Source of the DNA: DATFAS01 sp035254305
GTDB taxonomy: Bacteria; Bacillota; Bacilli; Aneurinibacillales; RAOX-1
Reading direction: 5' to 3'
Length of the DNA: 14,983 nt
Assembly (NCBI GenBank): GCA_035254305.1
Contig: DATFAS010000076.1
Span: 1-14,983 of the forward strand
The position numbers and the translations under genes were made by a program. Every line of letters begins with the position of its first letter. Positions within the stretch are counted from its first letter, which is position 1. Of the stretch, positions 1 through 6,600 are shown piece by piece. The notes under the pieces are model-generated. The model was given only the letters and a program-made list of their open reading frames with translations. It ran no database searches and was not told where the DNA came from.

Positions 1-49
1 AAGATGAGAATTTTTCCCATCTGTCTTTAAGTCATATCACAATTACAAA

Positions 50-95
50 ATTAAAATTAAAAAAACACCCAACTAATGTAAAAGTTGGATGTTCC
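50..95 (-). terminator. Intrinsic terminator of glnA
   Basis: Read on the minus strand, ACATCCAACT and AGTTGGGTGT form a 10-bp stem with one G-U pair and an 8-base loop. The stem is followed directly by a T-rich run (TTTTTTTAATTTTAA). It lies about 80 bases past the glnA stop codon and is the obvious end of that transcript. Confidence 0.9.
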
Positions 96-99
96 TTAA

Positions 100-164
100 T
101 AAAGCATAACCTTGCCGTATTATTTTTAAAGCATAACCTTGCCATTATGGCAAAATTATGCTTT
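100..164. repeat. 17-bp direct repeat and long inverted repeat in the glnA 3' UTR
   Basis: The 17-mer TAAAGCATAACCTTGCC occurs at 100-116 and again at 127-143, a period of 27 bp. The second copy is also the left arm of an inverted repeat (128-164): AAAGCATAA pairs with TTATGCTTT and TTGCC pairs with GGCAA, separated by a 2-base internal mismatch and a 4-base loop. The element sits between the glnA stop codon and the terminator, so it would be transcribed as a stable hairpin. No T-run follows it, so it does not look like a terminator. It could be a small repeat-element remnant or an mRNA-stabilising structure; its function is unknown. Confidence 0.7.
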
Positions 165-173
165 AAATTACAA

Positions 174-1523
174 TTAGAATTTGCCTTGATATTGATCGAT
201 TTCCCAAGTATGAACAGCTGTACGATAGCTATCCCACTCACTACGCTTAAGAGCTACATATTCATTGTAAACATGCTCTCCAAGTACTTCTCTTCCAATG
301 CTTCCAGCTTCTAATGCATCAACAGATGCTTCTAAGCTTCCAGGAAGATTTTCAATTCCTCTTTCAGCTCTTACTTCATTAGACATATGGAAGATGTCAT
401 CATTAACTGAAGCTACAGGAGTTAAGCCTTTCTCTACTCCATCTAAACCAGCTGAAGCAATCACTGCAAAAGCTAAATATGGGTTAGAGGATGGATCTGG
501 ACAACGAAGTTCTACACGAGTAGCAATACCCTTCTTAGCAGGGATACGGATCAAAGCAGAACGGTTAGAAGCAGACCATGCGATATAGCAAGGAGCCTCA
601 TATCCAGGTACTAAACGCTTGTAGGAGTTAACTAATGGATTCGTTACAGCTGCAAAGCTCTTTACATTCTCCATTAGACCAGCGATAAACTGGTAAGCTG
701 TCTTAGAAAGTTGAATTTCATCAGATGGCTCATAGAATGCATTCTGTCCATCTTTGAATAAGGACATATTCACATGCATACCAGAACCATTGATTCCAAA
801 TACAGGCTTAGGCATAAAGGAAGCATGTAATCCAAATTTCTTAGCAACAGTTTTTACTACCCACTTATAGGTTGTAGATTTATCAGCTGCACCTAGTGCA
901 TCTGCATATTTAAAGTTGATTTCGTGTTGTCCTTGTGCTACTTCATGGTGAGAAGCTTCAATAGTGAATCCCATAGCCTTAAGGGCACGATAGATTTCTA
1001 AACGAACGCGTTCTCCTAAGTCATGTGGAGATGGCTCGAAATAACCAGCATTATCATGTGGAGTTGCAGTAGGGTTGCCCTTCTCATCTGTTTGGAATAA
1101 GAAGAATTCCAATTCAGGACCTACAGAGATGGTATATCCCTTTTCGGCAGCTCTTTCTACTGTTCTTTTCAATACGTTACGAGTATCCCCGTCGAAAGGA
1201 GTTCCATCAGGATTTGCTACAGAGCACAAGAAACGTGCTTCAGAGTAACCATCCTCAACAGACCATGGTAAAACAGCAAAAGTAGCTAGATCAGGTTGTA
1301 AATACAAGTCAGACTTGTTAATTGGAGAAAAACCAGTGATGGAAGATCCATCAAACATGATTTTACCTTCTACCGCATCATCTAATTGTGCTGCAGTAAT
1401 TGTAACGTGTTTAAGCGTACCTTCAATATCAACGAATTGTAAGTGAAGAAGCTCTACACTCTTCTCTTCAATAATTTTGCGAATTTCACTTAGTCTAGAT
1501 TCTGTTCCAGCTGCAGTTACCAT
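174..1523 (-). CDS. glnA: Glutamine synthetase type I
   Basis: Catalyses ATP-dependent condensation of glutamate and ammonium to glutamine in the cytoplasm. The 449-residue product is full length for GSI. Visible landmarks: the N-terminal beta-grasp region with FDGSSITGF (57-65); active-site GPELEFF (metal ligands Glu137, Glu139); EASHHEVAQGQHE (189-201, Glu189 and Glu194); GSGMH (His250); the flap-containing stretch LVPGYEAPCY with Glu309; and RVELRCPDPSSNPYL (337-350). There is no adenylylation-site Tyr motif, which fits the Bacillus GSI-alpha class. Residue 67 is Pro, where B. subtilis GlnA has Arg62 (constant offset of 5), the residue tied to glutamine feedback inhibition. The start chosen is the ATG at 1523, because GGGAGGA lies 9 bases upstream; longer in-frame starts would translate the Shine-Dalgarno itself. 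No glnR gene accompanies it. A GlnR/TnrA operator precedes it. Confidence 0.97.
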   Translation of the reverse strand: MVTAAGTESRLSEIRKIIEEKSVELLHLQFVDIEGTLKHVTITAAQLDDAVEGKIMFDGSSITGFSPINKSDLYLQPDLATFAVLPWSVEDGYSEARFLCSVANPDGTPFDGDTRNVLKRTVERAAEKGYTISVGPELEFFLFQTDEKGNPTATPHDNAGYFEPSPHDLGERVRLEIYRALKAMGFTIEASHHEVAQGQHEINFKYADALGAADKSTTYKWVVKTVAKKFGLHASFMPKPVFGINGSGMHVNMSLFKDGQNAFYEPSDEIQLSKTAYQFIAGLMENVKSFAAVTNPLVNSYKRLVPGYEAPCYIAWSASNRSALIRIPAKKGIATRVELRCPDPSSNPYLAFAVIASAGLDGVEKGLTPVASVNDDIFHMSNEVRAERGIENLPGSLEASVDALEAGSIGREVLGEHVYNEYVALKRSEWDSYRTAVHTWEIDQYQGKF

Positions 1524-1545
1524 CTTAAACATTCCTCCCACACCG

Positions 1546-1562
1546 TGTTAGCTAATCTGACA
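1546..1562. promoter_or_regulatory. GlnR/TnrA operator
   Basis: TGTTAGCTAATCTGACA is an exact match to the MerR-family GlnR/TnrA consensus TGTNA-N7-TNACA and reads as an equally good match on both strands. It lies about 11-27 bases downstream of the predicted glnA transcription start and 8 bases before the GGAGG ribosome binding site. A bound GlnR would therefore act as a roadblock rather than by covering the -35 box. No second site is evident in the intergenic region. Confidence 0.85.
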
Positions 1563-1579
1563 TAGCTTTGTATGGATTT

Positions 1580-1608
1580 ATTATATTTCATCTCTTCCAA
1601 TGATGCAA
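1580..1608 (-). promoter_or_regulatory. SigA promoter of glnA
   Basis: On the minus strand, TTGCAT (1608-1603) and TATAAT (1585-1580) are separated by exactly 17 bp. Transcription should start near 1573 and give a leader of about 50 bases that contains the GlnR/TnrA operator. Confidence 0.75.
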
Positions 1609-1707
1609 TCCTTTTTTAAAAAGTCCAACAATCCATTATCTCCCACATTCCTCTTCTACTACTATATAATCCTTTGAAAAAAATGTCGAACCATATTGTT
1701 GGCAAGT

Positions 1708-1735
1708 TGTATCTTTATTCGTGATCTGATAGATT
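1708..1735 (+). promoter_or_regulatory. Candidate promoter of dapH-ykuR
   Basis: An extended -10 element, TGATAGATT (1727-1735), lies 16 bp after a weak -35 TTGTAT (1708-1713). A perfect isolated TATAAT also occurs at 1665-1670 but has no recognisable -35. One of the two probably drives dapH; the choice is uncertain. Confidence 0.35.
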
Positions 1736-1776
1736 AGATTAGGAAACATGTATGAAAAAGCAGGAGGGACATATAA

Positions 1777-2487
1777 ATGAACATGATGGATGCACACCAA
1801 ATTATCGAATTTATTCAAAAAAGCGAAAAGAAAACTCCCGTTAAAGTACATATTAAAGGAAATCTTGAGGGGATCGATTTTGGAGCCAACACCAAAACCT
1901 TCATTACTGGTAATGTAGGCGTGCTATTTGGTGAATGGAAAGAAATCAGCCCTGTATTAGATGCTAATAAAGATAAAATTGAAGATTATGTAGTGGAGAG
2001 TGACAGAAGAAATTCTGCAATCCCACTTCTTGATACGAAACCCGTTCAAGCTCGTATTGAACCAGGTGCCATAATCCGTGATCAAGTAGAAATTGGTAAC
2101 AATGCCGTTATTATGATGGGAGCTGTCATTAACATCGGTTCTGTCATTGGTGAAGGAACCATGGTGGATATGAACGTAGTCATCGGTGGTCGTGGAACAA
2201 TCGGTAAGAACTGCCACATTGGTGCTGGTACCGTTATTGCAGGTGTTATTGAACCTCCATCTGCTTCCCCAGTTATTATTGAGGATAATGTACTCATTGG
2301 AGCTAATGCTGTCATTCTAGAGGGTGTCCGTGTAGGACAAGGCTCCGTAGTAGGCGCTGGTTCTGTAGTAACCAAGGATGTACCGCCGAATGTTGTAGTC
2401 TTAGGTTCTCCTGCCCGTGTTATTAAAGAAATCGATGACAAAACCAAGTCTAAAACAGAAATTATGCAAGAGCTTCGTCAGCTTTAA
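1777..2487 (+). CDS. dapH: 2,3,4,5-tetrahydropyridine-2,6-dicarboxylate N-acetyltransferase
   Basis: Transfers acetyl from acetyl-CoA to tetrahydrodipicolinate, the committing step of the acetylase branch of the meso-diaminopimelate/lysine pathway. At 236 residues it equals the length of B. subtilis DapH and resembles it throughout, from the N-terminal MMDAHQIIEFIQKS region to the C-terminal KTEIMQELRQL. An N-terminal DapH domain (about 1-85) is followed by a left-handed beta-helix of hexapeptide repeats (about 90-210), for example NAVIMMGAVINIGSVIGEGT and IGKNCHIGAGTVIAGVIEPP. The start is fixed by AGGAGGG at 1762-1768, 8 bases before the ATG. The next gene in the same pathway follows after 26 bases, so the two form an operon. 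No lysine riboswitch was noticed upstream. Confidence 0.97.
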   Translation: MNMMDAHQIIEFIQKSEKKTPVKVHIKGNLEGIDFGANTKTFITGNVGVLFGEWKEISPVLDANKDKIEDYVVESDRRNSAIPLLDTKPVQARIEPGAIIRDQVEIGNNAVIMMGAVINIGSVIGEGTMVDMNVVIGGRGTIGKNCHIGAGTVIAGVIEPPSASPVIIEDNVLIGANAVILEGVRVGQGSVVGAGSVVTKDVPPNVVVLGSPARVIKEIDDKTKSKTEIMQELRQL

Positions 2488-2513
2488 GACCTTGAAGTTA
2501 GGAGGGGCTACCT

Positions 2514-3641
2514 ATGACCCTAAGTTCTTATACCGAAATCCGACGGAGCCTTCATCAAATACCTGAAAAGGGATTCGAAGAATTCAAAACACAACAATAT
2601 CTCCTTGACTATATCTTGCGGTTACCCCAGGAACGATTAGAAATCAAAACCTGGAGAACTGGGATTCTCGTGAAGGTCAATGGAACCAATCCTACTCGAA
2701 CCATCGGTTACCGGGCGGATATGGACGGACTTCCTATTAATGAAGAAACAAACTATGAGTTTCATTCTCTTCACCCAGGCTATATGCATGCTTGTGGACA
2801 TGATGTCCATATGACCATTGCCCTTGGGATTCTCACATATTTCACCAACCACCCTGCTCCAGATCATCTGCTCTTCATCTTCCAACCAGCTGAAGAAGGA
2901 CCAGGTGGTGCTCAGCCTATGCTTGAGAGTGAGGAATTTAAGCAATGGAAGCCTGACTTAATTATTGCCCTGCATATCGCACCTGAGTATCCAGTTGGGA
3001 CCATTGCGACTCGCGAAGGAATTCTATTCGCCAATACATCTGAGCTATTTATCAACTTAGTGGGAAAAGGTGGACATGCTGCCTTCCCTCACCTTGCTAA
3101 CGATATGGTGGTTGCTGCGAGTCATTTAGTCACTCAACTCCAAAGTATTGTCAGTCGTAATCTTGATCCTCTAGATTCTGGTGTGGTAACGATCGGAAAG
3201 ATCGAAGGTGGGACTAAACAAAACATCATTGCTGAAAAAGCGAGAATCGAAGGAACGATCCGTACCCTATCCATCGAATCAATGAAGAAGATTAAATCTC
3301 GTATAGAAGCCTTGGTGAAAGGAATTGAGGCCGGGTTTGAGTGCGAAGGGAACATTGACTACGGATCCAATTATTGCCAAGTTTTTAATCACAAAGAATT
3401 AGTCAGAGAGTTTATGGATTGGGTGAAGGATCAAGACTGCGTTCAGCTGATTGAATGTAAAGAAGCTATGACAGGCGAAGATTTCGGATATTTCCTTAAG
3501 GAAATCCCCGGATTTATGTTCTGGCTTGGTGCTAACACCCCATATGGGCTTCATCATGCCAAAATAGAACCGGATGAAGAGGCAATCAAGACCGCCATCC
3601 AGCTAATCACTCGATACATTGAATGGAAATGTGCAACATAG
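2514..3641 (+). CDS. ykuR: N-acetyldiaminopimelate deacetylase (M20 family)
   Basis: Hydrolyses N-acetyl-LL-diaminopimelate to LL-diaminopimelate and acetate, the deacetylation step after DapH and the aminotransferase. The 375-residue protein carries M20 metallopeptidase signatures: RADMDGLP (67-74, catalytic Asp69), HACGHD (92-97, metal-binding Cys/His), QPAEEGPGGAQPM with the Glu pair at 127-128, His154 in ALHIAPEYPVGTI, and TGEDFGYF near the C-terminus. A dimerisation domain occupies roughly 175-285. M20 amidohydrolases also include hippurate and amino-acyl deacylases, but the position directly behind dapH and the match in length to B. subtilis YkuR make the DAP role the best call. The ribosome binding site AGGAGGGG precedes the ATG. 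Some databases call this gene dapL, a symbol also used for the unrelated DAP aminotransferase. Confidence 0.95.
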   Translation: MTLSSYTEIRRSLHQIPEKGFEEFKTQQYLLDYILRLPQERLEIKTWRTGILVKVNGTNPTRTIGYRADMDGLPINEETNYEFHSLHPGYMHACGHDVHMTIALGILTYFTNHPAPDHLLFIFQPAEEGPGGAQPMLESEEFKQWKPDLIIALHIAPEYPVGTIATREGILFANTSELFINLVGKGGHAAFPHLANDMVVAASHLVTQLQSIVSRNLDPLDSGVVTIGKIEGGTKQNIIAEKARIEGTIRTLSIESMKKIKSRIEALVKGIEAGFECEGNIDYGSNYCQVFNHKELVREFMDWVKDQDCVQLIECKEAMTGEDFGYFLKEIPGFMFWLGANTPYGLHHAKIEPDEEAIKTAIQLITRYIEWKCAT

Positions 3642-3651
3642 GAATGAATAC

Positions 3652-3682
3652 TCCCCCACTTTCTCTAAATGGAAGCGGGGGA
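3652..3682 (+). terminator. Probable terminator of dapH-ykuR
   Basis: TCCCCC pairs with GGGGGA, and after one A-C mismatch CTTTC pairs with GGAAG, around a 7-base loop. The bases that follow are only moderately T-rich (ATTGTTCACTAATTTTTC), so termination may be incomplete. Confidence 0.6.
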
Positions 3683-3741
3683 ATTGTTCACTAATTTTTC
3701 ACTATAAGCAACGGTATAAATATCATAAAAATGTTTTCTTG

Positions 3742-3750
3742 TGATATACT
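3742..3750 (+). promoter_or_regulatory. Extended -10 promoter of hemQ
   Basis: TGATATACT matches the extended -10 form TGn-TATAAT with one mismatch. No convincing -35 lies 16-18 bp upstream. The predicted start near 3757 gives a leader of about 45 bases before the ATG at 3804. Confidence 0.5.
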
Positions 3751-3803
3751 TAATTTCAGATGTTTAAGCGATACATATAAACAGCTTTTTAAAGGAGTGT
3801 TTA

Positions 3804-4550
3804 ATGATGAGTCAGACTGTACAAACGTTAGAGGGTTGGTATGCGCTCCATGATTTCCGAAGCATTGACTGGGCATCTATTAAGGCTCTACCTGTTGAAG
3901 AACGAGCACAAGTAGTAGATGAGCTTTTATCCCTAGTTGGCAGTTGGAATGAAACTCAAGAAAATAAACAAGGAAGTACCTGCATATATTCGATCGTTGG
4001 TCAGAAGGCGGATCTTATGTTTCTTCATTTCCGACCTACCCTGCAAGAATTAGATGAATTAGAGACAGCCTTTAATAAAACACGCTTTGCAGAATTTACG
4101 ATCGGTGATTACTCTTATGTATCAGTAGTCGAGTTAAGCACCTATGTAGCTCCGAACGTCGACCCGGATACTGATCCTTACATCCAAGGGCGATTGAAGC
4201 CAATCCCGCCTAAGACGAATCATATCTGCTTCTACCCGATGAATAAGCGCCGTGAAGGAAATGATAATTGGTACATGCTCCCTATGGAAGATCGTTCGCG
4301 CTTGATGAAAAGCCATGGGTTAATTGGGCGAAAATATGCCGGTCAGGTGACACAGGTTATTAGTGGTTCTGTTGGACTCGATGATTGGGAATGGGGAGTT
4401 ACATTGTTCTCTGATGATGCTCTAACTTTCAAAAAGCTAGTTTATGAAATGCGATTTGATGAAGTTAGTGCTCGATATGGAGAATTTGGCTCCTTCTTTG
4501 TTGGTAACCGAATGGATACCGATCGTTTTCAGAAATATTTAGAGGTGTAA
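3804..4550 (+). CDS. hemQ: Coproheme decarboxylase (HemQ/ChdC)
   Basis: Performs the last step of the coproporphyrin-dependent heme pathway of Firmicutes and Actinobacteria: two peroxide-dependent oxidative decarboxylations of coproheme III to heme b. The 248-residue protein belongs to the chlorite-dismutase-like fold. With an offset of -1, the functional residues known from the Geobacillus enzyme line up: Arg130, radical-forming Tyr144 in CFYPMNKRR, Lys148, Trp156, the proximal heme ligand His171 in SHGLIGRKYAGQVTQ, and Gln184. Gln rather than the distal Arg of true chlorite dismutase argues against chlorite degradation. AAGGAG at 3792-3797 precedes two adjacent ATG codons; the first was chosen, and starting at the second would lose one residue. 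It is transcribed alone. Its product is the precursor of the heme a needed by the oxidase encoded further along. Confidence 0.96.
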   Translation: MMSQTVQTLEGWYALHDFRSIDWASIKALPVEERAQVVDELLSLVGSWNETQENKQGSTCIYSIVGQKADLMFLHFRPTLQELDELETAFNKTRFAEFTIGDYSYVSVVELSTYVAPNVDPDTDPYIQGRLKPIPPKTNHICFYPMNKRREGNDNWYMLPMEDRSRLMKSHGLIGRKYAGQVTQVISGSVGLDDWEWGVTLFSDDALTFKKLVYEMRFDEVSARYGEFGSFFVGNRMDTDRFQKYLEV

Positions 4551-4557
4551 CATACGT

Positions 4558-4598
4558 AAAAGGCCCTAATCGATTGATTGAACCGATTAAGGCCTTTT
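4558..4598. terminator. Bidirectional intrinsic terminator
   Basis: AAAAGGCCCTAATCG at 4558-4572 pairs with CGATTAAGGCCTTTT at 4584-4598, a 15-bp stem with a single mismatch and an 11-base loop. A-rich and T-rich outer arms give a usable T-tract on both strands, so it serves convergent hemQ and the minus-strand operon ending at 4602. Confidence 0.92.
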
Positions 4599-4601
4599 CG
4601 T

Positions 4602-4901
4602 CTAATGGATATCAAACTCTGTCAGATTCGCTTTATAACTCCATGATGCTTGGTCAATCACAATCTCGACCTGGACATTCTGATTTTCAAGCTCATGAAC
4701 AGAGATCTTAAATTCCTTCTTCCCTTCCACACCATTAAACCTAGACTGAATATACAGCAGCGCCTCCTCCGTCAGAGGCAAGGTAATGATTTCACCTTCC
4801 TTATCTGGTAAGTGAATAAGCTTTTTATTATCGACGAAGGCCTGGATTGTTTCCAACAAAAAATCCAACTGCTGGCTTGATAAGGCTAGTGTATATTCCA
4901 T
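4602..4901 (-). CDS. Hypothetical 99-residue protein in the UxaA operon
   Basis: I do not recognise this protein. It is 99 residues, soluble (no membrane segment or signal peptide) and acidic. The N-terminal part looks helical (LSSQQLDFLLETIQAFVDNKKL), and the C-terminal half is strand-like with alternating hydrophobics (FKISVHELENQNVQVEIVI). It contains no Cys, only two His (45-residue and C-terminal regions), and no obvious catalytic motif. Its AAAGGAG ribosome binding site begins directly after the stop codon of the UxaA large subunit, 18 bases separate the two genes, and a terminator follows, so it is the last gene of that operon. It could be an accessory or regulatory protein of the dehydratase, but that is inferred from position only. 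Confidence 0.75.
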   Translation of the reverse strand: MEYTLALSSQQLDFLLETIQAFVDNKKLIHLPDKEGEIITLPLTEEALLYIQSRFNGVEGKKEFKISVHELENQNVQVEIVIDQASWSYKANLTEFDIH

Positions 4902-4919
4902 GCTTTCCTTCTCCTTTCT

Positions 4920-6095
4920 TCAGAATGTCGGGCCAATACGCCATATGCCAAAGTCATGCTGTTTGAGAATTTCAGATTTTGTCCATTTTCCAGAGGCCAC
5001 AGCACCGATTTCCTCAAATATACGTTGGCCTACCGAATCAATCGTTTCTATACCATCAATGATCGTGCCCGCATTAAGGTCTATGTTATCACCCATTCTT
5101 TCAAATAACCCCGTGTTCGTGGAAATCTTAATGACGGGTGCAATTGGACTTCCCGTTGGTGTCCCTCTCCCACTTGTGAACAGAACGATCTGAGCACCTC
5201 CAGCTACCATACCTGTCAGCTGTTCTATATCTTGTCCAGGAGTGTCCATCCATACAAGCCCTTTTTTCGTTGGTTTTTGCGCATAATCTATAACCTCTTG
5301 CAGAGGAGTGCTTCCTGCTTTGTTCCCCGCACCGAGTGATTTCTCCTCTAATGTACTAAGTCCCCCCTCAATATTGCCAGGGGTTGGATTTCCTGTACGA
5401 ATATCGACCCCCATCATCATGGCACGTGCTTCCATAGCGGAGATCACTTCATATACACGTTTCTTCGTACGTTCATCTACTGCCCGAGCAGCCAGTAGGT
5501 GCTCTGCCCCAATCAGTTCCGTTGTTTCCGCCAAAATAGCGGTTCCACCATGTTCGACTAACCGATCACTAACGACTCCAACTGCTGGGTTTGCCGAAAG
5601 ACCAGAGCAAGCGTCAGAACCTCCACACTCCGTTCCAACGATTAATTCGCTAAAATCGCAAATCTCTCTGATCTGCGCAGAAGCATCCTGAACCATTCTT
5701 GTCGCGATCTTCGCCCCTTCAGCAATCGCACCAAGCGTACCACCTTGATCTTGAATCGAGACGACTTCAACTGGTTTGCCAGTCTTTGCTAACTCGGAAG
5801 CAACACTTCGAGCTTGATGGGTCTCGCAGCCAAGCCCTAATACGACAACACCATAAACATTGGGATTAGCACCCATTCCATAATAGGTACGGAATGTCTG
5901 GTCATAATCCTCTCCAACCTGCGTACATCCATGCTGGTGAATAAATGAGACTGTCCCTTGGACAAGCTCTGTTATTTGCTTGGCAGCTTGTGCTGCACAA
6001 GTAATCGTTGGCAATATCAAGACATGATTTCTTACCCCAACACTACCATCAGGTCTACGGTAACCCCAGAATTTCCCACTAGGAATTGTTGACAA
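4920..6095 (-). CDS. UxaA-family dehydratase/lyase, large (catalytic) subunit
   Basis: Resembles the C-terminal catalytic domain of the altronate/galactarate dehydratase (UxaA/GarD) family, whose members eliminate water or sulfite from 2-hydroxy acids using a metal centre. Diagnostic stretches are GYRRPDGSVGVRN (11-23), HQHGC, GLGCE, GTECGGSDACSGLSANPAVG, GNPTPGNIEGG and FTSGRGTPTGSP. Family members are single two-domain proteins or, as here, separate SAF and catalytic chains, as in sulfolactate sulfo-lyase SuyA/SuyB and split altronate dehydratases. The substrate cannot be decided: no uronate, galactarate or sulfolactate pathway gene is nearby. The start chosen is the TTG at 6095, because AGAGGTGATC, almost a full anti-Shine-Dalgarno match, lies just upstream; a GTG at 6113 is the alternative, adding six residues. 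The gene overlaps the small-subunit gene by 17 bases, implying translational coupling. Confidence 0.9.
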   Translation of the reverse strand: MSTIPSGKFWGYRRPDGSVGVRNHVLILPTITCAAQAAKQITELVQGTVSFIHQHGCTQVGEDYDQTFRTYYGMGANPNVYGVVVLGLGCETHQARSVASELAKTGKPVEVVSIQDQGGTLGAIAEGAKIATRMVQDASAQIREICDFSELIVGTECGGSDACSGLSANPAVGVVSDRLVEHGGTAILAETTELIGAEHLLAARAVDERTKKRVYEVISAMEARAMMMGVDIRTGNPTPGNIEGGLSTLEEKSLGAGNKAGSTPLQEVIDYAQKPTKKGLVWMDTPGQDIEQLTGMVAGGAQIVLFTSGRGTPTGSPIAPVIKISTNTGLFERMGDNIDLNAGTIIDGIETIDSVGQRIFEEIGAVASGKWTKSEILKQHDFGIWRIGPTF

Positions 6096-6390
6096 GACGA
6101 TCACCTCTCCCACGTTTTCCTTCTAAATTATGTACATGAACATGCTCACCCTTACTTATCTCACAAACTGCAGCTCCAATGATTTCACCATACTTCAAGA
6201 TATCCTCCCCTTGAGAAATATCAACTACGGCAAACTTGTGCCCAAATGGGATATCTGAAGCCAATATGATTTCAACTATTCGTTCTTGACACTTTACGGT
6301 TAATTGTGCACCTGCTGGTATGTCCTCAAGAGCAACGGCAACTTGATCCTGGGGTTTCATCATCACCGTTCGATAGGCTGCTTCTGCCAT
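6079..6390 (-). CDS. UxaA-family dehydratase/lyase, small SAF-domain subunit
   Basis: A 103-residue protein matching the N-terminal SAF domain of altronate/galactarate dehydratases. The motif GHKFAVVDISQGEDILKYGE (50-69) followed by IIGAA, and the later HVHNLEGKRGRG (85-96), are the family hallmarks. It is expected to pair with the large subunit encoded immediately downstream and overlapping it by 17 bases. AGGAGG lies 5 bases before the ATG and fixes the start. It is the first gene of a three-gene minus-strand operon. The N-terminal MAEAAYRTVMMKPQDQVAVALEDIPAG is typical of split SAF subunits (SuyA-like and UxaA-N-like). Substrate is unknown. Confidence 0.9.
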   Translation of the reverse strand: MAEAAYRTVMMKPQDQVAVALEDIPAGAQLTVKCQERIVEIILASDIPFGHKFAVVDISQGEDILKYGEIIGAAVCEISKGEHVHVHNLEGKRGRGDRLVNNS

Positions 6391-6504
6391 GTCCTCCTAG
6401 CCTCCCTATTATTTATTACAAGATAGTAGATCCTTTGACGTATAGGAATTTATAAATGATTTGAATTCCGTCTCCGCATAAGAGCAACTAGTTTTCCTTA
6501 TTTT

Positions 6505-6533
6505 ATCTTATTAAACAAAGTTTTCGAATACAA
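6505..6533 (-). promoter_or_regulatory. Candidate promoter of the UxaA operon overlapped by a cre site
   Basis: On the minus strand, TTGTATTCGAAAACT (6533-6519) matches the CcpA consensus WTGNAANCGNWWNCW at all but one position. Its first six bases also serve as a plausible -35 (TTGTAT), 17 bp from TAAGAT (6510-6505). The two elements are each weak as promoter boxes, but a cre overlapping a -35 in front of a carbon-acid catabolic operon makes sense for catabolite repression. The predicted leader is about 108 bases. Confidence 0.5.
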
Positions 6534-6600
6534 GAAGTATTCCCACTATCGCTACTCTATGTACTTTATTGTCAATAGTATAAAGCTAGTTTAAAACCCT

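Noticed and set aside
1524..1541. Longer glnA start at the upstream GTG or the ATG at 1532
   Set aside because: These starts run through or abut the GGGAGGA ribosome binding site, which is correctly spaced only for the ATG at 1523.
3804..4550. Chlorite dismutase function for the HemQ-fold protein
   Set aside because: It carries the coproheme decarboxylase set (Tyr144, Lys148, Gln184) rather than the distal Arg of chlorite dismutases.
5308..5691. Open frame antisense to the UxaA large subunit, and similar antisense frames inside dapH, ykuR, ctaD and pstS
   Set aside because: They have no ribosome binding sites or family features and lie entirely opposite conserved coding sequence; they are reading-frame shadows.
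4920..6390. Naming the pair suyA/suyB (sulfolactate sulfo-lyase) or uxaA
   Set aside because: Both subfamilies share these motifs, and there is no neighbouring pathway gene to choose between them, so only the family is reported.
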